Notes under the pieces: generated by a model
Database searches by the model: none
Seen by the model: only the letters and a program-made list of their open reading frames with translations
Told to the model about the DNA's origin: nothing
Source of the DNA: Pseudomonas sp. MH9.2
GTDB taxonomy: Bacteria > Pseudomonadota > Gammaproteobacteria > Pseudomonadales > Pseudomonadaceae
Length of the DNA stretch: 64,000 nt
Assembly (NCBI RefSeq): GCF_034353875.1
Contig: NZ_CP133784.1
Location: forward strand, 1,798,001 to 1,862,000
Reading direction: 5' to 3'
Shown here: piece after piece, positions 37,778 to 49,196 of the stretch
How the letters are laid out: every line of letters starts with the position of its first letter
Numbering within the stretch: position 1 is the first letter of the stretch
Position numbers and translations under genes: made by a program

Positions 37778-40531
37778 GTGCTGAAAAAGCTGGGTATCAA
37801 AGGCCGTGTGCTGCTGTTGACCATTGTCCCCGCTCTGCTGATGGCAGTGGTGTTGGGCGGTTACTTCACCTGGATGCAACTGTCCGACCTGCAAAGCCAG
37901 CTGCTGCAACGCGGTGAAATGATCGCCGAAGAACTCGCACCGCTGGCCGCCCCGGCGCTGGGCCATAGCGACCGCGCGCTGCTCGAACGCATCGCCGGGC
38001 AGGCGCTGGAGCAAACAGACGTGCGCGCCGTGTCCTTTCTCGGCCCCGACCGCGATCTGCTGGCCCATGCCGGGCCGAGCATGATCAACCCGTCCCCCAT
38101 TGGCAACAGCACTCACTTGCTGCAGCGTTCCGGGAACGACGCCACCCGCTATCTGCTGCCGGTGTTCGGTCGCCAGCGCCACCTGAGCGGTGCTCTGATC
38201 CCTGAGGAGGCCGACCGTCTGCTCGGCTGGGTCGAGCTGGAGCTGTCCCATAACGGGACCTTGTTGCGCGGCTATCGCAGCCTGTTCGCCAGTCTGCTAC
38301 TGATCGTTACGGGGTTGGTGTTGACTGCGATTGTGGCGATCCGCATGAGCCGAACCATCAACGAGCCGATCAGCCGGATCAAATTGGCGGTGGCGCAACT
38401 CAAAGACGGCAATCTTGAAACACGCCTGCCGCCACTGGGCAGCCTGGAACTGGATGAGCTGGCTTCCGGTATCAACCGCATGGCCGCGACCTTGCAGAAT
38501 GCCCAGGAAGAATTGCAGCACAGCATCGATCAGGCCACTGAAGACGTGCGGCAGAATCTGGAAACCATCGAAATCCAGAACATCGAGCTGGACCTGGCGC
38601 GCAAAGAAGCGCTTGAGGCCAGCCGGATCAAATCCGAATTCCTCGCCAACATGAGCCACGAGATTCGCACCCCGCTCAATGGCATTCTCGGCTTCACTCA
38701 TCTGCTGCAGAAAAGCGAGCTGACCCCGCGCCAACTGGATTATCTGGACACCATCGAAAAATCTGCCGACAACCTGCTGGGCATCATCAACGAGATTCTC
38801 GATTTTTCGAAAATCGAAGCCGGCAAGCTGGTGCTCGACAGCGTTCCGTTCAACCTGCGCGACCTGCTGCAGGATGTCCTGACCATCCTTGCCCCGGCCG
38901 CCCATGCCAAACAGTTGGAACTGGTCAGCCTGGTGTACCGCGACACACCGTTGTCGCTGCTCGGCGATCCGCTGCGGCTCAGGCAGATCCTGACCAATCT
39001 GGTCAGCAATGCGATCAAATTCACCCGCGAAGGCACCATCGTCGCCCGCGCCATGCTCGAAGATGAGCAAGAAGACAGCGTGCAACTGCGCATCAGCGTG
39101 CAGGACACCGGCATCGGTCTGTCCAGCCAAGACGTGCGGTCGCTGTTTCAGGCGTTCAGTCAGGCAGACAATTCGTTGTCGCGGCAACCGGGCGGCACCG
39201 GGTTGGGACTGGTCATTTCCAAACGACTGATCGAGCAAATGGGCGGCGAAATAGGGGTCGACAGTACGCCGGGTGAAGGTTCCGAGTTCTGGATCAGCCT
39301 GAACCTGCCCAAAGCCCGCGATGACCTGGAAGACCTGCCATCCCCGCCCCTTCTCGGGCGTCGGGTCGCGGTGCTGGAAAATCATGAACTCGCACGTCAG
39401 GCCTTGCAGCACCAGCTGGAAGATTGCGGTCTGGAAGCGGTGGTTTTCAACAACCTGGAAAGCCTGATCAACGGGGTCACTGCTGCGTATCAAACAGCAC
39501 AGGCTATCGACCTGACGGTGCTGGGCATCACCGCCCACGAACTGCCGCCCGAACGGCTGCGCCAGCATATCTGGGACCTTGAAAACCTCGGCTGCAAGGT
39601 CCTGGTGCTGTGCCCGACCACCGAGCAGGCGCAATTCCAGTTGGCCGTGCCCAACGCCCACAGCCAGTTACAGGTAAAACCGGCCTGCACGCGCAAGCTG
39701 CGGCGCAGCCTGTCCGAACTGATCAGCCCCAAACAACAGCGCATCGATACCTCTACCCCCCTGTCCAGTCGGCCACCGCACTTGCTCTGCGTCGATGACA
39801 ACCCGGCCAACCTGTTGCTGGTGCAAACACTGCTTGAAGACATGGGCGCCAAAGTGCTGGCCGTCGACAGTGGTTATGCCGCGGTCAAGGCGATACAGAA
39901 AGAAACCTTCGATCTGGTGCTGATGGACGTACAGATGCCCGGTATGGACGGGCGCCAAGCCACTGAAACGATCCGGGCCTGGGAGGTCGAACAGCAAAGT
40001 ACTTCGCTACCGATCGTGGCCCTCACCGCCCATGCCATGGCCAACGAAAAGCGTGCCCTGCTGCAAAGCGGCATGGACGACTACCTGACCAAGCCCATCA
40101 GTGAGCGGCAATTGGCCCAAGTGGTGCTCAAATGGACCGGTCTGGCACTGCGCAATCATGTGCCGAAACGTCACAGCGAAAGCACACATCACGGCATCGA
40201 CCTGCAGGTGCTCGACCCTGAAGAAGGCTTGCGCCTGGCAGCGGGCAAGCCTGACCTGGCAGCGGACATGCTAGCGATGCTTCTGGCCTCGCTGGACACC
40301 GACCGTGACGCCATCCGCGATGCCCGCGATGCCCACGACAAACTGGCACTGATCGAAAGGGTCCATCGCCTGCATGGCGCAACCCGTTATTGCGGGGTGC
40401 CGCAACTGCGCGCAGCCTGTCAACGCAGTGAAACCTTACTCAAGCAGGATGCACCCGAGGCCAACGCCGCCCTCGACGAACTGGACATGGCTATCACACG
40501 GCTGGCCGTCGAAGCACGAGTGACCGCTTGA
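37778..40531 (+). CDS. gacS: Hybrid sensor histidine kinase GacS (BarA)
   Basis: Inner-membrane sensor of the Gac/Rsm cascade that drives secondary metabolism, biofilm and virulence traits. 917 residues: two membrane segments (about 10-32 and 168-188) around a periplasmic domain, HAMP (about 190-245), kinase core with His294 in [11 protein letters not shown], ATPase motifs ([26 protein letters not shown]), receiver with Asp717 in [11 protein letters not shown], and C-terminal HPt with His866 in [12 protein letters not shown]. Starts with GTG behind a CTGGAGAAAT site. No frame damage, which matters because gacS often mutates in culture. Confidence 0.95.
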   Translation: MLKKLGIKGRVLLLTIVPALLMAVVLGGYFTWMQLSDLQSQLLQRGEMIAEELAPLAAPALGHSDRALLERIAGQALEQTDVRAVSFLGPDRDLLAHAGPSMINPSPIGNSTHLLQRSGNDATRYLLPVFGRQRHLSGALIPEEADRLLGWVELELSHNGTLLRGYRSLFASLLLIVTGLVLTAIVAIRMSRTINEPISRIKLAVAQLKDGNLETRLPPLGSLELDELASGINRMAATLQNAQEELQHSIDQATEDVRQNLETIEIQNIELDLARKEALEASRIKSEFLANMSHEIRTPLNGILGFTHLLQKSELTPRQLDYLDTIEKSADNLLGIINEILDFSKIEAGKLVLDSVPFNLRDLLQDVLTILAPAAHAKQLELVSLVYRDTPLSLLGDPLRLRQILTNLVSNAIKFTREGTIVARAMLEDEQEDSVQLRISVQDTGIGLSSQDVRSLFQAFSQADNSLSRQPGGTGLGLVISKRLIEQMGGEIGVDSTPGEGSEFWISLNLPKARDDLEDLPSPPLLGRRVAVLENHELARQALQHQLEDCGLEAVVFNNLESLINGVTAAYQTAQAIDLTVLGITAHELPPERLRQHIWDLENLGCKVLVLCPTTEQAQFQLAVPNAHSQLQVKPACTRKLRRSLSELISPKQQRIDTSTPLSSRPPHLLCVDDNPANLLLVQTLLEDMGAKVLAVDSGYAAVKAIQKETFDLVLMDVQMPGMDGRQATETIRAWEVEQQSTSLPIVALTAHAMANEKRALLQSGMDDYLTKPISERQLAQVVLKWTGLALRNHVPKRHSESTHHGIDLQVLDPEEGLRLAAGKPDLAADMLAMLLASLDTDRDAIRDARDAHDKLALIERVHRLHGATRYCGVPQLRAACQRSETLLKQDAPEANAALDELDMAITRLAVEARVTA

Positions 40532-40617
40532 AGGGTGATCCGTTTGCATGAACGTCCTTCTGACGTTATAGCGGGCAAGCGGGCTCCTGCAAGGGAGCAT
40601 CGCCACAAGGAGATTTT

Positions 40618-41607
40618 ATGCGCATCCTTTTATTCAGCAGTCAGAACTATGACCGCGAAAGCTTTCTCGCGGCCCGTTTACCGGCGGGTGTGGATCTGCA
40701 TTTCCAACCGGCACGCCTGAATCTGGACACGGTTGCCCTGGCCAACCACTACCCAGTGGTCTGTGCCTTCATCAATGACGACCTCAGCGCGCCCGTACTC
40801 GAACAACTGGCCGCAGGCGGTACGCGCCTGATCGCCTTGCGCTCGGCGGGTTATAACCATGTAAACCTGGCAACGGCGCACGCCCTCGGGCTCAAGGTCG
40901 TGCGCGTGCCGGCCTACTCTCCGCACGCCGTGGCCGAACATGCCGTGGCCTTGATTCTGGCCCTTAACCGTCATCTGCACCGTGCGTACAACCGCACCCG
41001 CGACGGTGACTTCACCCTGCATGGGCTGACCGGCTTCGATCTGGTGGGTAAAACCGTGGGCGTCGTCGGCACCGGGCAGATCGGCGCGACCTTCGCCCGG
41101 ATCATGTCCGGGTTCGGCTGCACGCTGTTGGCTCATGACCCCTACCCTAATCCGCAGGTCGAAGCCTTGGGCGCGCGCTACCTGAGTTTGCCGGACTTGC
41201 TGGCGCAGGCGCAGATCATCAGCCTGCACTGCCCGCTGACCGCGCACAGCAAACACCTGATCAACAGCACGTCCCTGGCGCAGATGCAGCCCGGTGCGAT
41301 GCTGATCAACACCGGTCGCGGCGCGCTGGTCGACACACCGGCGCTGATCGAAGCGCTAAAAAGCGGGCAATTGGGTTATCTGGGGCTGGATGTGTATGAA
41401 GAAGAAGCGCAATTGTTCTTCAAAGACCGTTCCGACCTGCCACTGCAGGACGATGTGCTGGCTCGCCTGCTGACGTTTCCCAACGTGATCGTTACCGCTC
41501 ATCAGGCTTTTCTGACCCGCGAAGCGCTGGGAGCCATTGCGCAGACCACTCTGGACAATATTGCCGCCTGGGCCGAGGGTTCGCCGCAGAATCTGGTCGA
41601 GGGTTAA
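40618..41607 (+). CDS. ldhA: 2-hydroxyacid dehydrogenase (D-lactate dehydrogenase)
   Basis: 329 residues: MRILLFSSQNYDRESFLAARLPAGVDLHFQPARL, catalytic Arg region IALRSAGYNHVNL, NAD-binding GKTVGVVGTGQIGATFARIM (about 145-165), INTGRGALVDTPALIEALKSG with LGLDVYEEE, and the catalytic His in VIVTAHQAFLTREAL. A strong AAGGAG site precedes the ATG. Same place beside gacS as PA0927 ldhA. Reduces pyruvate to D-lactate. Confidence 0.92.
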   Translation: MRILLFSSQNYDRESFLAARLPAGVDLHFQPARLNLDTVALANHYPVVCAFINDDLSAPVLEQLAAGGTRLIALRSAGYNHVNLATAHALGLKVVRVPAYSPHAVAEHAVALILALNRHLHRAYNRTRDGDFTLHGLTGFDLVGKTVGVVGTGQIGATFARIMSGFGCTLLAHDPYPNPQVEALGARYLSLPDLLAQAQIISLHCPLTAHSKHLINSTSLAQMQPGAMLINTGRGALVDTPALIEALKSGQLGYLGLDVYEEEAQLFFKDRSDLPLQDDVLARLLTFPNVIVTAHQAFLTREALGAIAQTTLDNIAAWAEGSPQNLVEG

Positions 41608-41649
41608 TAACAGGCTGCATGATAGGATGCGCGCAGATTTGGAGGACCC

Positions 41650-42087
41650 ATGGTCGAACACGATTTCCGCTACACCCTGTTTAACCCACAACACACGCTG
41701 ATCGAATGCCGCGCGCTGGCCCCTGGTCGTTATCAAGTCACCGGCAACGGCGGCTCGATCCACGCGGATGACGTGCTTTTGGTCACGCTCAAAGGGAGTA
41801 AGGACTTGTCCATGCGCCTGACCGTGGAAAAAGTCCGGCACCTGATCAACCCTCGCGGCCAATGGGTCGCGGTGGCGCAGGGTCCGGTCTTCGCTGAACT
41901 GGCGATTCATCAGTGGAAGGCCAGTTGCAACGGTTGCGCGACCGAGCTGAACGTCGAGTTCGCGGTCGATGCCAAGCTCGGCATCAAAGCACAAAAGCCG
42001 GCTGCCGCCGCTCGCATTGCCGAGCTGGGCTGGAAAACCGAAGGTGACAAGCACTTTTGCCCGAAATGCCAGGAGAAAGCCGCATGA
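41650..42087 (+). CDS. Conserved hypothetical protein with a zinc-ribbon-like Cys pattern
   Basis: 145 residues beginning MVEHDFRYTLFNPQHTLIECRALAPGRYQV. The C-terminal half has two Cys pairs, SCNGCATEL and FCPKCQEK, that could bind zinc; the first half looks like a small beta domain. The ribosome site is GGAGG. The stop overlaps the start of the META-domain gene (ATGA), so both are translated together. Function unknown. Confidence 0.8.
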   Translation: MVEHDFRYTLFNPQHTLIECRALAPGRYQVTGNGGSIHADDVLLVTLKGSKDLSMRLTVEKVRHLINPRGQWVAVAQGPVFAELAIHQWKASCNGCATELNVEFAVDAKLGIKAQKPAAAARIAELGWKTEGDKHFCPKCQEKAA

Positions 42088-42488
42088 TTCGCGCCGTCCT
42101 GTTTGGCCTGCTCGGCAGCACCCTGATGGGCTGCGCCGCCAAGCCGGTAGAATTGACACGCGATCGGGGCTACATGCTGGAATGGATCGGTGAAAATCCG
42201 CTGATCGACCGCAGCCACCTGACCATGACCCTTGGTGAGGACGGTCGTGCCTACGGCACTGCAGGCTGCAACCATTGGTTCGCGCCGTATACGGTGGAGG
42301 ACGACACGATCAGCTTCGGCATGGTCGGCAGCACCCGCAAGATGTGCGCGCCCGCCCTGATGGAGCAAGAACAACGCTTCCTCGACGCACTGACCAAAGT
42401 GCAGCGCTGGGACATCTCGCCGATCGACCAACTGCGCCTCTGGCCTGCCGAAGGCAAACCGCTACGGTTTTGGCTGGAAGACAGCTGA
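42084..42488 (+). CDS. META/HslJ domain lipoprotein
   Basis: 134 residues. Lipobox LMGC with Cys17 after a short hydrophobic stretch (MIRAVLFGLLGSTLMGC), then a META/HslJ-like domain: LTMTLGEDGRAYGTAGCNHWFAPYTVEDDTISFGMVGSTRKMCAPALMEQEQRFLDALTKVQRW. The GxxGCN and MCAP...E motifs are typical. E. coli HslJ is a heat-inducible outer-membrane protein linked to novobiocin resistance. Start at ATG 42084 is fixed by the lipobox. Confidence 0.85.
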   Translation: MIRAVLFGLLGSTLMGCAAKPVELTRDRGYMLEWIGENPLIDRSHLTMTLGEDGRAYGTAGCNHWFAPYTVEDDTISFGMVGSTRKMCAPALMEQEQRFLDALTKVQRWDISPIDQLRLWPAEGKPLRFWLEDS

Positions 42489-42594
42489 TTCAATAGCGGC
42501 TGTACCGCCTTCTCGAATAAATTCACTCTCGCACAGATACCCAATCTCGCGGGCGTGAATTCATTCGCGAACGGCTCGCGGTGACTGACCTGCG

Positions 42595-43062
42595 TTACCC
42601 CTCGCCCCGCAATACCGCCAACCGCTGACTCACACCTGCCGCGGTCTGCTCACCAAGCAATTGCTCCCGCACCTTGCCCTTGTCATCAATGATGTACGTC
42701 ACCGGCAGCGCTTCGCTGTGGGGCAGGTCGAAACGTTCGGCCGGGTCCAGAGCCAGGACAGTGAAGGTGATACCCAGCGCGGCAGTGGCGGACTTCAGGT
42801 CTTCGCCTTGCAGGCCGTCGAAGTTGACCCCGAACACACTCACCTGCCTGTCTTTGAGCTGATCGGCCAACGCGTTGAGTTCCGGGATCTCCGTCCGGCA
42901 TGGCCCACACCACTCAGCCCAGTAATTGATCACCAGCCAATGCTTGTCGACACGCTCGCTGGCAACCTTCTGCCCGTTTTGATCAGGCCCCAGGTCTGCG
43001 CCACAACCACTGAGCAGCAAACTGCCGATGAGCGCTGCTATCGCTGCCAATCGCCTTGTCAT
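42595..43062 (-). CDS. TlpA-family thiol-disulfide oxidoreductase, lipoprotein
   Basis: 155 residues: MTRRLAAIAALIGSLLLSGC (lipid Cys20), then a thioredoxin fold with WLVINYWAEWCGPCRTEIPELNALADQL (active CxxC about residues 51-54) and the cis-Pro region EALPVTYIIDDKGKV. It likely reduces periplasmic disulfides, for example in cytochrome maturation. It lies near arsC and wrbA in a similar grouping to PA0950-PA0953 as I recall. Confidence 0.88.
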   Translation of the reverse strand: MTRRLAAIAALIGSLLLSGCGADLGPDQNGQKVASERVDKHWLVINYWAEWCGPCRTEIPELNALADQLKDRQVSVFGVNFDGLQGEDLKSATAALGITFTVLALDPAERFDLPHSEALPVTYIIDDKGKVREQLLGEQTAAGVSQRLAVLRGEG

Positions 43063-43177
43063 GTGCCCTTCCTTATCCAGAGATTCACTTTAACTGCGAC
43101 CAATCACCGCCCAAGGTTCAGGAGCAGTCCTCACACAGGTAGAATAGCCGCCACCTTACGCAAGATGCGACCCGCAA

Positions 43178-44542
<1,365 letters not shown>

Positions 44543-44574
44543 CAGACCGTCATCGCGAATGGCTTGATGCGATG

Positions 44575-45246
44575 TCAGTGGTTGACCGTATACGCCAGCA
44601 TCAACGACAGCTGACACATCGGCCGCCCACTCTCTGCGTGCCACTGGTTGAACGCACCTTGCACGGTGGCGAGGTCCTTGAGGCTGGTGGGCACTTTGTC
44701 GATGATGCCCTGTGCGTTGAGCCCGGCGACCACGTCGTAGGTCGGGATGAACGTGTCCTTGCCGACCATGCGCAGAAAACTCGGCGCTGACATCCCGCCC
44801 AATTGATGCCCGTGTTTGGCCAGGTACTTCCACAGGCCGACGATATCGGTCACTGGCCAATCGGCGATGAAATTACCAAAGCTGCCCTTCTCCTTACTGA
44901 TGTCCAGAATCATCTGCGCATTGCGTGGCACACTTTTCAGTTTGCCCAAATGGCGAATGATTCGTGCGTCCTGCATCAGGCGCTCCAGGTGCTCGGCGCC
45001 CATCAGCACGACCTTCTCGGGATCGAAGCGAAAGAACACTTCTTCGAACATCGGCCATTTGGCGTCTACCAGGCTGTGCTTGAGGCCGGCGCGAAACACC
45101 CGTCGGGCGAGGGCCGACAGGTAACGGTCATTGCTGATTGCGCGAAGTTGCGCCGGGGAATTGGGCACGGGCAGATGTGCTTCAAGCGCCGAGGCCGAGC
45201 CAAAGCGGTTCAGGCAATATTCATGAAGCCATTTGTAATCGCGCAT
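44575..45246 (-). CDS. DNA-3-methyladenine glycosylase I family protein
   Basis: 223 residues. The stretch FEEVFFRFDPEKVVLMGAEHLERLMQDARIIRHLGKLKSVPRNAQMILDISKEKGSFGNFIADWP matches the helix-hairpin-helix core of TagI. The N-terminal tryptophan/Cys and C-terminal His/Cys zinc ligands of E. coli TagI are not apparent, so it is a divergent branch and activity is uncertain. Start at 45246 is chosen for its AGGAAAGGG site; an earlier start at 45282 is possible. Confidence 0.78.
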   Translation of the reverse strand: MRDYKWLHEYCLNRFGSASALEAHLPVPNSPAQLRAISNDRYLSALARRVFRAGLKHSLVDAKWPMFEEVFFRFDPEKVVLMGAEHLERLMQDARIIRHLGKLKSVPRNAQMILDISKEKGSFGNFIADWPVTDIVGLWKYLAKHGHQLGGMSAPSFLRMVGKDTFIPTYDVVAGLNAQGIIDKVPTSLKDLATVQGAFNQWHAESGRPMCQLSLMLAYTVNH

Positions 45247-45333
45247 GCCCTTTCCTACTGACAATTGATAGAGGTCTGACATTTCGCCGAGGCTAGGTGT
45301 CAGGCAGCAAATAGAACAGAGTGTCGAGATCGA

Positions 45334-46158
45334 TCAGAGGTTCACGACATTGACGAAGCGCGAGGCTGCGGTTTCATCGATCCGCAGGTTGGCGAAGTCG
45401 AACAGAGTACGGTCCGCCAGTTGCGACGGCTGCACGTTCTGCAACGCACTGAAGATGCTTTCGGTACGGCCTGGGGTCGTGCGTTCCCACTCCGACAGCA
45501 TGTCCTTGACCACCTGACGCTGCAGGTTTTGCTGAGAACCGCAGAGGTTGCACGGAATGATCGGAAACGCTTTCAGATCGGAAAAATCCTGAATATCACG
45601 CTCGTTGCAGTACGCCAGCGGACGAATCACCACATTACGACCATCGTCAGCCCGCAGTTTGGGCGGCATGGCCTTGAGCGTGCCCGTGAAGAACAGGTTG
45701 AGAAAAAAGGTCTCGATGATGTCGTTGCGGTGATGCCCCAGCGCCATCTTGGTCGCGCCGATTTCATCGGCAAAGGTGTACAACGTGCCACGGCGCAGGC
45801 GCGAACACAGCGAGCACGTGGTCTTGCCTTCGGGGATAAGCTTTTTGACCAGCGAATAGGTGTCTTTTTCGACAATGTGGTACTCCACACCCAACGCCTT
45901 GAGGTACGCAGGCAGTACATGCTCGGGGAAGCCTGGCTGTTTCTGGTCCATGTTGACAACGACGATATCGAATTTGATCGGCGCCACTTTCTGAAAATGC
46001 AGCAGCACATCAAGCAGGGTATAGCTGTCTTTACCGCCCGACAGACACACCATGATCTTGTCGCCTTCCTCAATCATGTTGAAGTCGGCCACTGCTTCGC
46101 CCGCGAGCCGACGCAGACGTTTCTGCAGTTTGTTCTGATTGACTGAAAGGGTGCCCAT
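45334..46158 (-). CDS. ttcA: tRNA 2-thiocytidine(32) synthetase TtcA
   Basis: 274 residues: PP-loop ATPase motif [17 protein letters not shown] (about 37-53), [13 protein letters not shown] with two of the iron-sulfur Cys, and NLCGSQ with the third. It thiolates cytidine 32 of certain tRNAs. The start [22 protein letters not shown] at 46158 fits the family; the open frame extends 43 codons upstream. Confidence 0.94.
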   Translation of the reverse strand: MGTLSVNQNKLQKRLRRLAGEAVADFNMIEEGDKIMVCLSGGKDSYTLLDVLLHFQKVAPIKFDIVVVNMDQKQPGFPEHVLPAYLKALGVEYHIVEKDTYSLVKKLIPEGKTTCSLCSRLRRGTLYTFADEIGATKMALGHHRNDIIETFFLNLFFTGTLKAMPPKLRADDGRNVVIRPLAYCNERDIQDFSDLKAFPIIPCNLCGSQQNLQRQVVKDMLSEWERTTPGRTESIFSALQNVQPSQLADRTLFDFANLRIDETAASRFVNVVNL

Positions 46159-46443
46159 GGCGCAGATATCCGCTAACGATGACTCGGTAAAAGGCCGGCA
46201 TTTTACGCGACAAGGATCATAGGCGCATGCCGATTTATTGTTGGCACTCAAATAGCGCATTGCGATTAACAGCAGTCTCTCGAGCACAATTTACTCTAAA
46301 GGGCTGCGTCTTCCCTTCCTATACTGCGTCATAGGGTCGCACCCATTCCTGTATCGAGGCTGTGGCCTTACACCTGCCGTGGCACTTAGGCCCGACAGGC
46401 GCTCCGCTGGGGGGCGACGGTAAAACAAAAAGGAGTGACCGGC

Positions 46444-47046
46444 ATGATCCATCACGTTATCGGACTGTTCACCCATCCTGATCAAGAATGGCAGCAAATA
46501 CGTGGCGAAAAAGAAGAAAGCATCGGCCACATGTACCTCACGCATACCCTGATTCTTGCGGCGATTCCCGCAGTTTCGGCTTATATCGGCACCACTCAGG
46601 TGGGCTGGGTGATTGGCAGTCGAGCGGCGGTCATGCTGACCCCCGTAAGCGCGCTGTGGATGACCATCATGTCCTACATTGCCATGCTGGCTGGCGTGGC
46701 CGTCATGGGAGCATTCATCCACTGGATGGCGCGCACGTACGACGCCAGTCCGAGCCTGGCGCGCTGTGTCGCCTTCGCCACCTACACCGCAACACCGCTG
46801 TTCATTGGCGGGCTGGCGGCCCTGTATCCGCATATGTGGCTGGGAATGATCGTCGGCCTCGCGGCCGTTTGTTACACGGTCTATCTGCTATACGTCGGCT
46901 TGCCGACGTTCATGAACATCCCTTCCGATGAAGGCTTCATGTTCTCAAGCTCCGTATTGGCCGTGGGCCTGGTGGTGCTGGTTGCCATCATGGCGTTCAC
47001 CGTCGTCCTGTGGGGCGTCGGTGTAGGGCCTGAATATACTAACTGA
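46444..47046 (+). CDS. Yip1-family membrane protein
   Basis: 200 residues: a soluble start (MIHHVIGLFTHPDQEWQQIRGEKEESIGHMYLTHTLIL) typical of bacterial YIP1/DUF1282 proteins, followed by five hydrophobic segments. ATG at 46444 has an AAGGAG site. Bacterial Yip1 proteins are of unknown function. Single gene; a strong hairpin follows the stop. Confidence 0.85.
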   Translation: MIHHVIGLFTHPDQEWQQIRGEKEESIGHMYLTHTLILAAIPAVSAYIGTTQVGWVIGSRAAVMLTPVSALWMTIMSYIAMLAGVAVMGAFIHWMARTYDASPSLARCVAFATYTATPLFIGGLAALYPHMWLGMIVGLAAVCYTVYLLYVGLPTFMNIPSDEGFMFSSSVLAVGLVVLVAIMAFTVVLWGVGVGPEYTN

Positions 47047-47066
47047 CTGACAGTTAACCGTTGACC

Positions 47067-47091
47067 ATGAGCCGCCTTTGAGGCGGCTCAT
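47067..47091 (+). terminator. Strong hairpin after the Yip1-family gene
   Basis: ATGAGCCGCC-TTTGA-GGCGGCTCAT, perfect 10-bp arms, 20 bases after the stop. Only a short T stretch follows, so termination may be weak or need Rho. Confidence 0.55.
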
Positions 47092-47178
47092 GCGTTTAAC
47101 CATGACCATTGGGCGCCTTCAGTTTTCGGCAGGCCAGGGCTTTACGGCATACTGGCCACCTCTGGAGAGCCTTTAAGA

Positions 47179-47673
47179 ATGCCCGAGCAGCTCAATACCC
47201 GCGTCGAAGTCTGTTATCAGCAAGCCGAAGCCTTTTTCAAACGCCCCTTCAAACGGCCGGTGGTCAGCCTCAAGCTGCGCGGTCAAAAAGCGGGTGTTGC
47301 CCATCTGCACGAGAATCTGTTGCGCTTCAACCCGCAGCTGTACCGGGAAAACAGTGAAGATTTTCTCAAGCAGACGGTCGCCCACGAAGTCGCGCACTTG
47401 ATCGCCCATCAATTGTTTGGCGAGCGTATTCAGCCCCACGGCGAAGAATGGCAATTGATCATGCGCGGGGTATACGAACTCCCGCCCAATCGCTGCCACA
47501 CTTACGCGATCAAACGTCGCCGCATGACCCGCTACATCTACCGCTGCCCCTGCGCAAACAGCGATTTCCCGTTCTCCGCCCAGCGCCACCTGCTGGTCGG
47601 GAAAGGCCGACGCTATTTGTGCCGTCGCTGCCGGGAGACCTTGGTGTTCAGTGGAGAAGTGCGGGTCGAGTGA
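47179..47673 (+). CDS. sprT: SprT-family zinc metalloprotease-like protein
   Basis: 164 residues: FLKQTVAHEVAHLIAHQLFG contains the HEVAH zinc motif (about residues 72-76) with a following His in RIQPHGEEW, then a zinc ribbon with CPCANSDF and YLCRRCRETL. This is the bacterial relative of the Spartan DNA-protein crosslink protease; the bacterial function is not established. Confidence 0.9.
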   Translation: MPEQLNTRVEVCYQQAEAFFKRPFKRPVVSLKLRGQKAGVAHLHENLLRFNPQLYRENSEDFLKQTVAHEVAHLIAHQLFGERIQPHGEEWQLIMRGVYELPPNRCHTYAIKRRRMTRYIYRCPCANSDFPFSAQRHLLVGKGRRYLCRRCRETLVFSGEVRVE

Positions 47674-47843
47674 TGAGAGAGTCAGGTACTCCGCGCACAG
47701 CCATTCTCGCCTATCAAAAAACCCATAACCATTTGAAATAGAACATTATTTTTAGGCGCTGACTTGTCTGCGAACAAGCCCGGCACGGGCTTTGAACTGC
47801 GCCTGTGTGCAGGCGGTGTGGGTGAGTTCACTCGCGAAAGCGG

Positions 47844-49025
47844 TCAGGCAATAACCCCCGCCGCCCGCAATTCAGCGATCCGCTCAGCGCTGTAACCCAA
47901 CCCCGCCAGCACTTCCTCACTGTGCGCACCCAACGTCGCACCGATATGCCGGGGCTCGGGCAGGCCGTCGGAGAACTTCAGCGGGCAGGCCATCTGCGCC
48001 TGCAAGCTGCCGTCTTCACGGGGCACTTGGCAGACCAGCTCACGCGCCTGTAATTGTGGATGCTCGATTGCCTCGGCAACGCTCAGCACCGGTTCGACAC
48101 ACGCATCCAGACCGGCAAAGCACGCGCGCAGCTCTTCAAAAGAGCGTTTCTCGAATTCAATTTTCAGCTCGTCCTTCAATGAGGCCTGCACCTCGGGGCT
48201 CGACGACAGGCCGAGCGCGGCCAACTCCGGGCGACCCAGCGCGACGCACAAGGGTTGCATGAACGCTGGTTCCAGGCTGCCCACGGAGAACCAGCGGCCA
48301 TCTCGACAGCAGTAATAATCATAAAAACTGCCGCCATTGAGCATCTGGCTTTCCCGGGCCGGCTCCACACCGCACGCCAGATAACCCGCCCCGGCCATGG
48401 CATTCAGACTGAACACACAGTCAGTCATGCTGACATCCACATATTGCCCGAGCCCGGTTTGCTGGCGTGCGACCACGGCGGCCAGCAGACCCACCACTCC
48501 ATGCAGCGACCCTCCCGCCACATCCGCCGCCTGAATGCCCAACGGCACCGGACCACTGTCCAGGCGCCCGGTGTAGCTGGCGATGCCCGACAGTGCAAGG
48601 TAGTTGATGTCATGCCCGGCGCGATCCCGATAAGGGCCTGTCTGGCCATAGCCGGTGATCGACACATAAATCAGTTTCGGGTTGATCGCCTTCAACGCCT
48701 CGTAGCCCAGCCCCAGGCGTGCCATGACACCCGGTCGAAACTGTTCGAGCACGATGTCGTATTCAGCCACCAACTGGCGGATCACCTCGAGCGCCTGCGG
48801 TTGCTTCAAGTCGAGGGCGAGGCTGCGCTTGTTGCGATTGAGGTAGGCGTGGCTGGCTGACGTCCCGTGATCGTGAGGCGGCAACAGTTTCAGAAGGTCC
48901 ATGCGCGTCGGCGATTCGATGCGCAATACGTCGGCCCCCATGTCGGCGAGCAGCAACGAAGCGAACGGTCCCGGCAACAAGGTGGAAAAATCGAGAATCT
49001 TGAGCGATGACAATGGCCCTTGCAT
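47844..49025 (-). CDS. CaiB/BaiF CoA-transferase family (alpha-methylacyl-CoA racemase-like)
   Basis: 393 residues: MQGPLSSLKILDFSTLLPGPFASLLLADMGADVLRIESP, LNRNKRSLALDLKQPQAL, and RAGHDINYLALSGIASYTGR with the conserved active-site Asp and the racemase-type GHDINY. Residues from the open frame upstream of 49025 are not homologous. Length fits racemases rather than class III transferases with partner subunits. Substrate is unknown; a branched acyl-CoA is likely by family. Confidence 0.85.
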   Translation of the reverse strand: MQGPLSSLKILDFSTLLPGPFASLLLADMGADVLRIESPTRMDLLKLLPPHDHGTSASHAYLNRNKRSLALDLKQPQALEVIRQLVAEYDIVLEQFRPGVMARLGLGYEALKAINPKLIYVSITGYGQTGPYRDRAGHDINYLALSGIASYTGRLDSGPVPLGIQAADVAGGSLHGVVGLLAAVVARQQTGLGQYVDVSMTDCVFSLNAMAGAGYLACGVEPARESQMLNGGSFYDYYCCRDGRWFSVGSLEPAFMQPLCVALGRPELAALGLSSSPEVQASLKDELKIEFEKRSFEELRACFAGLDACVEPVLSVAEAIEHPQLQARELVCQVPREDGSLQAQMACPLKFSDGLPEPRHIGATLGAHSEEVLAGLGYSAERIAELRAAGVIA

Positions 49026-49151
49026 GCTTACTCCCTTAGCAGTTCTGTAACCAGACCTTACACCTGAGGCCTTCAGAGTAAGCAACCACGAGCCACCCTT
49101 CAATGGCCGCGCCACTCATCGTCGCTGACTGATTCGATCAATCGGCAGGTA

Positions 49152-49184
49152 TAAAAAAACCCATCCGAAGATGGGTTTTTTTAT
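49152..49184 (-). terminator. Rho-independent terminator of dctA
   Basis: Minus strand AAAAAACCCATC-TTCG-GATGGGTTTTTTT: a perfect stem with a UUCG tetraloop, 12 bases after the dctA stop. Symmetric enough to work in both directions. Confidence 0.93.
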
Positions 49185-49196
49185 ACCTGCGCCGCG

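Noticed and set aside
38297..39661. 454-codon open frame on the minus strand
   Set aside because: Antisense to gacS; no recognisable domain and no ribosome site.
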